From Achromobacter sp. Root83 (GTDB lineage: Bacteria; Pseudomonadota; Gammaproteobacteria; Burkholderiales; Burkholderiaceae_B): a DNA stretch of 64,000 nt. This document shows positions 17,483 through 24,020 of the stretch, piece by piece. The number at the start of each line of letters is the position of its first letter. Position 1 is the stretch's first letter. The translations under genes were made by a program, and so were the position numbers. The DNA lies in NCBI RefSeq assembly GCF_001428845.1, contig NZ_LMIU01000025.1, forward strand, positions 1,435-65,434. Reading direction: 5' to 3'. The notes below the pieces were generated by a model. That model did no database searches and was not told the origin of the DNA. It saw only the letters and a list, made by a program, of their open reading frames with translations.

Positions 17483-17698
17483 TCACTCGTCCCCTTCCAG
17501 CCGCATGCCGATCTTCATTCCGACCTGCCAGTACGCCACCTTGCCGTCCTTGATGTGGCCACGCACCTCGGTGACCTCGAACCAATCCAGGTTGCGCAGG
17601 GTTTCGGACGCGCGCGCAATGGCTTGGGAGATTGCATCATCGGTGGACTTGGTGGAAGAGCCCACCAGTTCGATTTGCTTGTAGACATGATTCGACAT
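17483..17698 (-). CDS. Dodecin family flavin-binding protein
   Basis: Small protein of 71 residues that should form the hollow dodecamer typical of dodecins, which store or buffer flavins. The family pattern is clear: HVYKQIELVGSSTKSTDDAI, then the aromatic DWFEVTEVRGHI around the flavin site and VAYWQVGMKIGMRL at the C-terminus. GGAGA precedes the ATG. It is convergent with the repeat region and divergent from the DUF6496 gene. Confidence 0.93.
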   Translation of the reverse strand: MSNHVYKQIELVGSSTKSTDDAISQAIARASETLRNLDWFEVTEVRGHIKDGKVAYWQVGMKIGMRLEGDE

Positions 17699-17893
17699 AG
17701 CTCGTCTCCGCTAAGGGGGTGAGTCGTGAACCGTCGGTGCGCTGGCCTTGTTCCGGCGCTTACGACCGGCAATCCATTCGAACACACAGGATACCCTCAC
17801 GGCGCTAGAGTGGTGTTACGAGTTCCGTCCCACGGTCTCGCCCGGGATCCGGTGGCGGAATGCGCTTTGCAACGCATGGCAAAGGAGGCCACC

Positions 17894-18412
17894 ATGCCTG
17901 AACGAAAAACCCTGGAACGCGCCGCGCGCGACAAGCGCCAAGGCAAGTCCGCATCCACGCAGGCAGGAGAATTCGTGCACGAGGAGATCGACCGTGTGCG
18001 CGAAGGCAAGCACGGCGTGCGGTCCACCAAGCAAGCGATCGCCATCGGCCTGTCGAAGGCCCGCCGCGCCGGCGTCAAGCTGGCCACCCCCAAGAAGGCC
18101 AGCGCCGCCACCAAGCGCAAAGCCGCGCAGGACAGCCACGCTGCCCATGACGGCCACGCCAAGTCGGCCACGCGCGCCAAGGCCGCCACCAAGGCCTTGA
18201 AGAAAGAAAGCGCCAAGCCCGTATCGGGCGCGGCACTGTCCCGCAACGCCAGCAAGACCGCCAGCAAGCGCTCGGCGGCCGACCGTTCGGCCGCCGCCAA
18301 GAAGGCCGCGGCCACCAAGGGCGCGGCGGGCCGGTCGGCAGCCGCCAAGAAGGCGGCGCGCACGCGCGCGGCGAACAAGCGGGCGGGCGGTCAGCATCAC
18401 GCCGCGCATTGA
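17894..18412 (+). CDS. DUF6496 protein with histone-H1-like Lys/Ala-rich tail
   Basis: Basic protein of 172 residues. The N-terminal part (residues 1-60) has the DUF6496 pattern STQAGEFVHEEIDRVREGKH followed by STKQAIAIGLSKARRAG. The rest is a low-complexity Lys/Ala/Arg tail with repeated AAKKAA units resembling the C-terminus of histone H1 and of AlgP/BpH-type bacterial DNA-binding proteins. A very strong AAAGGAGG site precedes the ATG at 17894. Nucleoid binding is an inference from composition. The repeats may vary in number between strains. Confidence 0.82.
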   Translation: MPERKTLERAARDKRQGKSASTQAGEFVHEEIDRVREGKHGVRSTKQAIAIGLSKARRAGVKLATPKKASAATKRKAAQDSHAAHDGHAKSATRAKAATKALKKESAKPVSGAALSRNASKTASKRSAADRSAAAKKAAATKGAAGRSAAAKKAARTRAANKRAGGQHHAAH

Positions 18413-18444
18413 GCGGACGCGCCTGGGGGTAACGGCGCTTGCGG

Positions 18445-19347
18445 CTATCCGGCGTCGAAGACCTTGAAGCGCTCTTGCAGGAACTCCCGCAGGCGTCTGA
18501 CGGCCGGCGACAGCAGCATGCGGTGGACGCACAGCAGATACAGCGGCGATGGCTCGCTGACGTAGCCCGCCAGCACCTCGACAAGCCGCCCAGCCCGCAG
18601 ATCCGTCAACACGTCGTAGCGTGACTTGTACGCCACCCCATGCCCCGCCAGCGCCCAGCGGCGCACCAGGTCGCCGTCGTCACCGACACGGTCGCCCTTG
18701 ACGGGCACGGTAAGGCTCGTGCCATCGCGCTCGAACGTCCAGCGGTCGTGCAGCGTCTCGCCCAGCACGAAGGACAGGCAGTTGTGGCGGCGGAGGTCCG
18801 CGGGCGTCTGCGGCACGCCATGACGGGCCAGGTAGGCGGGCGACGCGCAGACCACGCGGCGGTTGTGTTCGGCGAGCGGCAGCGCCACCAGTCCCGAATC
18901 GTTCGGCGTGCCGTAGCGCACGGCGATGTCGACGGGCTGGCGGTACAGGTCGGCCAGGCGGTCGCTGATGCGCAACTGGAAGCTGACGCGCGGATGCTGC
19001 TGCTGGAATTCATCCAGCCAGGGCAGCAGGACATGCCGGCCCAGGTCAGACGGAACGGACACGGACAAGGTGCCGGAAATATCCGTCTTGTCGCGCGCCA
19101 TCGCGTTCTTGCCGGCTTCCAGCGAGGACAGGGCCGACCGCGCATATTCCAGATAGCGTTCGCCGTCGCTGGTCATGCGCAGGCTGCACGTGGACCTGAC
19201 GAACAGCCGCGTCTCCAGCGCGAGTTCCAGACGCTTGAGCGCGGCGCTGGCCACCGCCGGCGTCAGGTCCAGTTCACGCGCGGCCGCCGAAAAACTGCCC
19301 AGATCCGCCGCCGCGACGAAAATCCTCAAGTCCTCGAATCGGACCAT
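18445..19347 (-). CDS. LysR-family regulator, divergent from an SDR gene
   Basis: Regulator of 300 residues. The N-terminal helix-turn-helix (FEDLRIFVAAADLGSFSAAA; TPAVASAALKRLELAL) and the effector domain with DIAVRYGTPNDSGLVALPL and LRRHNCLSF place it in the DsdC/CrgA-like LysR subgroup. It is transcribed away from the short-chain dehydrogenase gene and most likely controls it through the shared intergenic region. The effector is unknown. Confidence 0.9.
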   Translation of the reverse strand: MVRFEDLRIFVAAADLGSFSAAARELDLTPAVASAALKRLELALETRLFVRSTCSLRMTSDGERYLEYARSALSSLEAGKNAMARDKTDISGTLSVSVPSDLGRHVLLPWLDEFQQQHPRVSFQLRISDRLADLYRQPVDIAVRYGTPNDSGLVALPLAEHNRRVVCASPAYLARHGVPQTPADLRRHNCLSFVLGETLHDRWTFERDGTSLTVPVKGDRVGDDGDLVRRWALAGHGVAYKSRYDVLTDLRAGRLVEVLAGYVSEPSPLYLLCVHRMLLSPAVRRLREFLQERFKVFDAG

Positions 19348-19358
19348 TCCCGCCTCAT

Positions 19359-19377
19359 TTTCAAAAAAATATTGAAA
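19359..19377. promoter_or_regulatory. Inverted repeat between LysR and SDR genes, candidate operator
   Basis: TTTCAA (19359-19364) and its complement TTGAAA (19372-19377) flank a seven-base A-rich spacer, 12 bases upstream of the LysR start. Symmetry, AT content and position fit a LysR binding site. Confidence 0.4.
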
Positions 19378-19460
19378 CTGCCTGCGATGCTAGCCCGTTT
19401 TTCGCAGACGCGGACTAGGTAATCATGCAGCTATTCCCCCGACACGCATGGAGTCATCGC

Positions 19461-20255
19461 ATGAAAATCGAACTCAAGGGCAAGAAGGCGTTGGTCACCG
19501 GGTCGTCCGGCGGCATCGGCCTGGCCATCGCCATCGGCTTGGCCGAGGCCGGCGCGCAGGTGGTGCTGCACGGGCGCAACGCGGACAAGCTGGCTCAGGC
19601 CGCCCAGACACTCGCCCAGCAAGCGCCCGGCGCCCAGGTCAGCACCGTGCAGGCCGACGTGGCAACGGCGGATGGCGCCGCCTCGATATGCGCCGCGCAT
19701 CCCGACGTCGACATCCTGGTCAACAACGCCGGCTATTTCGCACCCAAGTCCTTCACGGAAATCACGGACGACGACTGGCAGACCATGATGGACACCAACG
19801 TCATGAGCGGCATCCGCCTGTCGCGCTACTACCTGCCGCGGATGATGGCCGCCAACTGGGGCCGCATCGTCTTCATCTCCAGCGAATCCGGCGTGCAGAT
19901 CCCCGCCGAAATGATCCACTACGGCGTCAGCAAGACAGCCCTGCTGGGCGTGTCGCGCGGTCTGGCCGAGTTGACCGCCGGCACCGGCGTCACGGTGAAC
20001 GCCGTGCTGCCCGGCCCTACCCGTTCGGAGGGCGTAGCGGACTTCTTCGCCGAAATGGCCAGGGAACAGGGCGTCAGCCAGGCGCAGATGGAGCGCGACT
20101 TCATCGCCCAGCACCGCCCCACGTCGCTGCTGCGCCGCCTGGCCACAGTCGAGGAAGTGGCCAACATGGTGGTCTACACCTGCTCCGCGCAAGCCTCCGC
20201 CACCAACGGCGCCGCGCTGCGCGTGGACGGCGGCGTTGTCCGCTCCATCATCTGA
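19461..20255 (+). CDS. Short-chain dehydrogenase/reductase
   Basis: Classical SDR of 264 residues. The nucleotide-binding motif TGSSGGIG is near residue 14, NNAG follows LV, and the active site is S-x-YxxxK (SSESG followed by YGVSK). The C-terminal VNAVLPGPTRSEGV loop suggests an NAD(P)-dependent oxidoreductase acting on a small hydroxy or keto compound. The ATG at 19461 fits the SDR N-terminus. The next gene (a quinone-reductase-like enzyme) begins 19 bases after its stop, so the two form an operon. Confidence 0.92.
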   Translation: MKIELKGKKALVTGSSGGIGLAIAIGLAEAGAQVVLHGRNADKLAQAAQTLAQQAPGAQVSTVQADVATADGAASICAAHPDVDILVNNAGYFAPKSFTEITDDDWQTMMDTNVMSGIRLSRYYLPRMMAANWGRIVFISSESGVQIPAEMIHYGVSKTALLGVSRGLAELTAGTGVTVNAVLPGPTRSEGVADFFAEMAREQGVSQAQMERDFIAQHRPTSLLRRLATVEEVANMVVYTCSAQASATNGAALRVDGGVVRSII

Positions 20256-20274
20256 ACCGCACCCGAGTCCCTCC

Positions 20275-21288
20275 ATGAAAGCCATCGCCTACTTCAAGAA
20301 CCTGCCCGCCGACAACGCCGAAGCCCTGCAGGACATCACCGTCGCCGACCCCACGCCGGGCGACCATGACCTGCTGGTGGACGTGCACGCCATCTCGGTC
20401 AACCCGGTGGACGTCAAGATCCGCGCCAACCGCAAGCCCAAGGACGGGCAGCCCGAGATCATCGGTTGGGACGCCGCCGGCATCGTGCGCGCCGTCGGCC
20501 CCAGGACCAGCCTCTTCAAGCCCGGCGACCGCGTCTGGTATGCCGGCGCCCTGACGCGCCCCGGGGCCAACAGCGAACGCCACGTCGTGGACGAGCGCAT
20601 CGTCGGCCACATGCCCAAGAGCCTGGATTTCGCGCAGGCGGCCGCCCTGCCGCTCACCACCATCACCGCATGGGAATTGCTCTTTGACCGCCTGCGGGTA
20701 TTGGACAACGCCGCGCCCAGCCAGCGCAGCCTGCTGGTCATCGGCGCGGCCGGCGGGGTGGGCTCGATCCTGGTGCAACTGGCCCGCCAACTGACCGGAC
20801 TTACCGTGATCGGCACGGCCTCGCGGCCCGAGACGCAGGCCTGGGTGCGCGACCTGGGCGCGCATCACGTCATCGACCACGGCAAGCCGCTGACCGATGA
20901 GCTCAAGCGCATCGGCTTCGGCCAGGTCAGCTACATCGCCGGCCTGAACCAGACCGACAAGCACTTCCCGCAGATGGCCGAAGCCATCGCCCCGCAAGGC
21001 AAGATCGCGCTCATCGACGACCCCGCCGCCATCGACGTGCGCCTGCTCAAGGGCAAGTCGGCCTCGCTGCATTGGGAATTCATGTTCGCGCGGCCGCTGC
21101 ACGGCACGCCGGACCTGATCGCCCAGCACGAACTCCTGACCGAGGCGGCCCGTCTCATCGACAACGGCACCTTGCGCACCACGCTGGGAGAGCACTACGG
21201 CAAGATCAATGCCGACAACCTGCGCCGCGCCCACGCGTTCCTGGAAAGCGGCAAGGCGCGGGGCAAGATCGTCCTGGAAGGGTTCTAG
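20275..21288 (+). CDS. Zinc-type alcohol dehydrogenase-like / quinone reductase family protein
   Basis: Medium-chain dehydrogenase of 337 residues. The GroES-like N-terminal domain has VHAISVNPVDVKIRANRKP and the Rossmann motif is VIGAAGGVGSILVQLARQL. The family lacks the structural and catalytic zinc ligands of true alcohol dehydrogenases and usually reduces quinones or enones with NADPH. The ATG at 20275 matches the family start. It is encoded downstream of the SDR gene, so it is probably controlled by the same LysR protein. Confidence 0.9.
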   Translation: MKAIAYFKNLPADNAEALQDITVADPTPGDHDLLVDVHAISVNPVDVKIRANRKPKDGQPEIIGWDAAGIVRAVGPRTSLFKPGDRVWYAGALTRPGANSERHVVDERIVGHMPKSLDFAQAAALPLTTITAWELLFDRLRVLDNAAPSQRSLLVIGAAGGVGSILVQLARQLTGLTVIGTASRPETQAWVRDLGAHHVIDHGKPLTDELKRIGFGQVSYIAGLNQTDKHFPQMAEAIAPQGKIALIDDPAAIDVRLLKGKSASLHWEFMFARPLHGTPDLIAQHELLTEAARLIDNGTLRTTLGEHYGKINADNLRRAHAFLESGKARGKIVLEGF

Positions 21289-21302
21289 GGATCAGGCAAT
21301 AC

Positions 21303-21324
21303 GCGCGGCTGGCGTCAGCCGCGC
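21303..21324. terminator. Hairpin between convergent genes
   Basis: A perfect 9-bp GC-rich stem with a four-base loop lies just after the dehydrogenase stop codon and overlaps the end of the convergent gene. It has no T tract on either strand, so it may only pause or protect transcripts. Confidence 0.35.
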
Positions 21325-21671
21325 GCGTCGCGCCTGGCGCGCGCGTGCGGGTCGCCGATCTCGGATTCCAGTTCGGCGATCAGCCACTCGAACCAGCCAT
21401 TCTCGGTGCGGGCATACACCACGGCGGCCGGCGTCTTGCCTTCGCGCCAGCCCGGCTGATGCGTGTCCATCCACGACGACAGGCTCTTGTGCGGCGCCAG
21501 CAGGCCGGACATCCATGACCACAGGTAGTCGGGCACGTTTCGGCGGAACCCTTTCGCGCTGGCGTAGATGGTCGGCTCCAGCGGCAGGTTGCCGGAGCGG
21601 GCCAGCTTCGCTTGCACCCGGCGCAGCGTCTCGGCCGCGGCCTGCAATTGTTCGGTGCTGAGCTTTTTCAC
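21315..21671 (-). CDS. Hypothetical protein, 118 residues
   Basis: I do not recognise the family. The protein is hydrophilic, with an N-terminal helix rich in Gln, Ala and Arg (LSTEQLQAAAETLRRVQAKL), a Trp-rich middle (YLWSWMSGLL, GWFEWLIAELESE) and no signal peptide or membrane segment. Codon use follows the local high-GC pattern and the frame has no competitor, so it is likely real. It is probably cytoplasmic. Confidence 0.7.
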   Translation of the reverse strand: MKKLSTEQLQAAAETLRRVQAKLARSGNLPLEPTIYASAKGFRRNVPDYLWSWMSGLLAPHKSLSSWMDTHQPGWREGKTPAAVVYARTENGWFEWLIAELESEIGDPHARARRDARG

Positions 21672-21758
21672 GTAAGGACTCCTAGTCTTGGTTTGACCGG
21701 ATTATCACCGGAGCGCGCGGCGCGCACCAAGCCCTGCATGCAGCGCCACGCCAGCGCG

Positions 21759-22661
21759 TCACGCGCCGCGCGGCGGCATCAGCCCGAACAACGCGGTTGC
21801 GCTGAAACGCTCGCCGGGCGCCAACACCCGCATGCCGGTCCGGCTATCGCCGTCAGCCGCCAGATTGAAGGCATCCGCCACGTTGGTGACCGGCTCCACG
21901 CAAAGAAAATCGGCGCCCGGCGCCGTATACACGACCAGGTGCGCGAACGCGGGATCCGCGTGCAGCGCCAATTCGTGGCCATCCGGCCAATGCAGGGCCG
22001 CGCGACCTCCCCATTGCGACAGGTAGGTGTCGCAACCCGCGGCGGACTGGCGCAGTTCGCGCACGTGCGCGACCTGGCTGCCCGAGGGCAAGCCTGCGGC
22101 ATCGGACGGCCAGATGCGCCGCGCGTGCAACGTCACCCGCTGGGCCGTGAAGTAAGGATGGATGCCCATTCCGAACGGCATGGGCGTGTCGCCCTGGTTG
22201 GCGATGGCCAGCGTCAGGCTCAGCCCCCGCCCGTCCAGCCGCCAGCGCTGCACGCATTCGAACGGCCAGGGCCAGCCTAGCACGCCCGCGGGCTGGTTCA
22301 GCACCAGGTCGATGCTGTCTTCGGTCCGGTTGCGCACCTGCCAGGCCTGAAACAGCCCCGCGCCATGGATCGCCTGCGGCCGGCCCGGCACGGACTGCAG
22401 GACATGCCGGGCGCCGTTGAAGCTGAACACGCCATCGCGGATGCGGTTGGAATACGGAGCCAGCGGATAGGACCCGGCGCGCGGCCATTTGCCTGCCGGC
22501 CATTCGGTGGCGGTCAGCGGCACGATCCAGTCGTGCGCGCCCGAGGACAGCCGCGTCAGCCGCCCGCCGCCGCCCGGCGCGAACTCGGCCCGGTGCGCGC
22601 CGCTGGCGATACAAACGCGCTCGCTGGCGTCCAGCACGGCGGGAACGGCAATATCCGGCAT
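21759..22661 (-). CDS. Aldose 1-epimerase family protein (mutarotase-like)
   Basis: Protein of 300 residues with the galactose mutarotase-like fold. Key motifs are PLAPYSNRIRDG near residue 66, AIHGAGL, the catalytic histidine region FGMGIHPYF and the acidic residue in CVEPVTNVADAFN. It should interconvert alpha and beta anomers of a hexose or hexose phosphate. It is a single gene next to the duplicated mutS promoter. The sugar specificity is unknown. Confidence 0.9.
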   Translation of the reverse strand: MPDIAVPAVLDASERVCIASGAHRAEFAPGGGGRLTRLSSGAHDWIVPLTATEWPAGKWPRAGSYPLAPYSNRIRDGVFSFNGARHVLQSVPGRPQAIHGAGLFQAWQVRNRTEDSIDLVLNQPAGVLGWPWPFECVQRWRLDGRGLSLTLAIANQGDTPMPFGMGIHPYFTAQRVTLHARRIWPSDAAGLPSGSQVAHVRELRQSAAGCDTYLSQWGGRAALHWPDGHELALHADPAFAHLVVYTAPGADFLCVEPVTNVADAFNLAADGDSRTGMRVLAPGERFSATALFGLMPPRGA

Positions 22662-22753
22662 GGTTCCAAGGCTCCTGCGGCATCGAAGGTGCCGCGACGT
22701 GCGATTGTGCCCGTCCGCGCGCGCCTACTGCAAGTTCGGCGGCGGGCCGGGGA

Positions 22754-22840
22754 GCGCGGAAAAAAGGCAAGTGCTACATCCATCCACCCACACGCCGCAG
22801 TTCCCACCTCGCCCAATACAATCATCGGCACGAATTCAGC
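22754..22840. repeat. Left copy of an imperfect direct repeat of the mutS promoter region
   Basis: This segment aligns with 23924-24020 immediately upstream of and into mutS. Shared blocks include the A-rich run, AATCCATCC or ACATCCATCC, CGCCGCAGT, ATACAATCA and GAATTCAGC; identity is about three-quarters by eye. The mutS ATG position reads ACG here (22830-22832). The copies flank a two-gene cassette of about 1.1 kb. Confidence 0.75.
22817..22822 (+). promoter_or_regulatory. Candidate -10 element (TACAAT) ahead of the cassette
   Basis: The TACAAT hexamer is preserved in the left repeat copy at the same place as in the mutS copy (23997-24002). It lies about 50 bases before the cassette's first start codon. 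No good -35 match is visible. Confidence 0.4.
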
Positions 22841-22874
22841 GCGCGGTCATGCCGTGTGCGAATGGACATCCACC

Positions 22875-23636
22875 ATGCCGCTCAAGCCTTCAGACTTCTA
22901 TCGGACACACCTGGCGGCCATGCATCGGGAATTGCTTGCCCACCCGATCGCTCGTACCTATTTCAACGGCGCCGCCATCCGCTTCGATGGCATAGAACTG
23001 CTTCCCAACGACCATTTTGAACTGCCGTTCGGCACCCTCTCCACAATCGAGTTCGCACACCTGTTCTCGGTGTTCGACCGAAGCCGTGTCCATCAACAAC
23101 CTGTCAAGAATGCCGTGCAGGACGCACCGCCCGGACTGTATTTCACCGTGATCAACAATCACGTCATCCAGAGTCCGCATAAGAACCGGCTCGGCATCTA
23201 CACAAACCAGCGCGGCGACTCCGGCCCTTTCATCGACGCCCTTCATGTGGATCACTACTTCTTGAACAAGCATCAAACGCCGGCCTCGCTTGGTGCGATA
23301 GCCTTCTCTCTGTGCGCGATAACGGCCCACCTGGCGGGCCTGTCCCAGGTATCGCTGGTGGCAGCGGGCGGGCGCGGACACGGCAACCGCTACATTGGTT
23401 ACAAGGTCTGGCCGAAACTGGGCTTCGATGCGCCTGTGGATCCCGGCGAAATCGCCGACGCTCCTCACCTCGCGCATTGCGGCCGTGTTCAGGACATTCT
23501 CGCCGTCGACGTCGCCTGGTGGGAGGGTCTGGGTAGCCAACGCCTGATGACCTTCGACCTGACCGCCCACAGCGCATCATGGGGGAAACTGTTACGCTAC
23601 ATGCGTAGAAAACTCTCTTCCGGGAGACTTTCATGA
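22875..23636 (+). CDS. Uncharacterised protein with a GNAT-like motif region, cassette gene 1
   Basis: Protein of 253 residues; family not recognised with confidence. The middle has a hydrophobic helix (GAIAFSLCAITAHLAGL) followed by a beta strand, Gly/Arg-rich loop and GYKVWPKLGFDAP, which resembles the acetyl-CoA-binding and C-terminal part of GNAT acetyltransferases. It has no signal peptide. The ATG at 22875 is the first good start; the open frame reaching back to 22365 is antisense shadow of the epimerase gene. GC content looks lower than in flanking genes. Its TGA overlaps the ATG of the next small gene, so they are coupled, a layout like that of toxin/antitoxin or effector/immunity pairs. 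Confidence 0.72.
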   Translation: MPLKPSDFYRTHLAAMHRELLAHPIARTYFNGAAIRFDGIELLPNDHFELPFGTLSTIEFAHLFSVFDRSRVHQQPVKNAVQDAPPGLYFTVINNHVIQSPHKNRLGIYTNQRGDSGPFIDALHVDHYFLNKHQTPASLGAIAFSLCAITAHLAGLSQVSLVAAGGRGHGNRYIGYKVWPKLGFDAPVDPGEIADAPHLAHCGRVQDILAVDVAWWEGLGSQRLMTFDLTAHSASWGKLLRYMRRKLSSGRLS

Positions 23637-23845
23637 GCAAGATTCTTACACCCCCAAAACGCCCCCCCCACAAGCACGCCCCGTCTTCGGAAAAAGCGGC
23701 GTCTGGTCGCGTCTTCAAGTTGTCGCTCAAAGATTCCCGCCCGGTCGATGCCAAGATGTGGGCACAGATGGAATCCGCCGCGCGAACTCCGCGCAAAGAT
23801 GGGCATTACCCGGATATCGTCGAAGCGCCGGACGCCGTTATCTAG
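23633..23845 (+). CDS. Small protein of unknown function, cassette gene 2
   Basis: Protein of 70 residues overlapping the preceding gene by four bases (ATGA), with a GGGAG ribosome-binding site inside that gene. The N-terminus is Pro/Lys/His-rich (ILTPPKRPPHKHAPSSEK), the middle has VFKLSLKDSRPVDAKMWAQM and the C-terminus is acidic. It has no membrane segment. It could be a partner or antidote of the upstream protein. I do not recognise the family. Confidence 0.68.
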   Translation: MSKILTPPKRPPHKHAPSSEKAASGRVFKLSLKDSRPVDAKMWAQMESAARTPRKDGHYPDIVEAPDAVI

Positions 23846-23857
23846 TCTTGCCAAAAC

Positions 23858-23887
23858 AACCCGCCTACCCGGCGGGTTTGTTCTTTG
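23858..23887 (+). terminator. Terminator of the two-gene cassette
   Basis: An 8-bp stem (23858-23865 with 23871-23878) and a T-rich tail (TGTTCTTT) follow 13 bases after the second cassette gene. It isolates the cassette from mutS. Confidence 0.8.
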
Positions 23888-23923
23888 GCCCCACGTAACG
23901 CCCCCGTCGCGCGCGTTTTTCTG

Positions 23924-24020
23924 GCGCGGATCGCAAAAAAAACAAACAAGCGCGAAATCCATCCGCCCCGGCGCCGCAGTCCCCATTCCGCCCCGATACA
24001 ATCACGGGCATGAATTCAGC
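23924..24020. repeat. Right copy of the mutS promoter repeat
   Basis: This is the counterpart of 22754-22840. It contains an A run, GAAATCCATCC, CGCCGCAGT, a GATACAAT hexamer region and the mutS start codon followed by GAATTCAGC. It is the functional copy, because it is continuous with the mutS reading frame. Confidence 0.75.
23997..24002 (+). promoter_or_regulatory. mutS -10 element; near-leaderless mRNA predicted
   Basis: TACAAT ends only seven bases before the mutS ATG at 24010. A promoter here would start transcription at or one base before the start codon, giving a leaderless transcript. No Shine-Dalgarno sequence lies between. The -35 region is poor. Confidence 0.45.

Noticed and set aside
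22365..22874. N-terminal extension of the first cassette gene
   Set aside because: The stretch is antisense to the epimerase gene and its residues are Arg/Ala/Gly-rich shadow. The ATG at 22875 begins the protein-like sequence.
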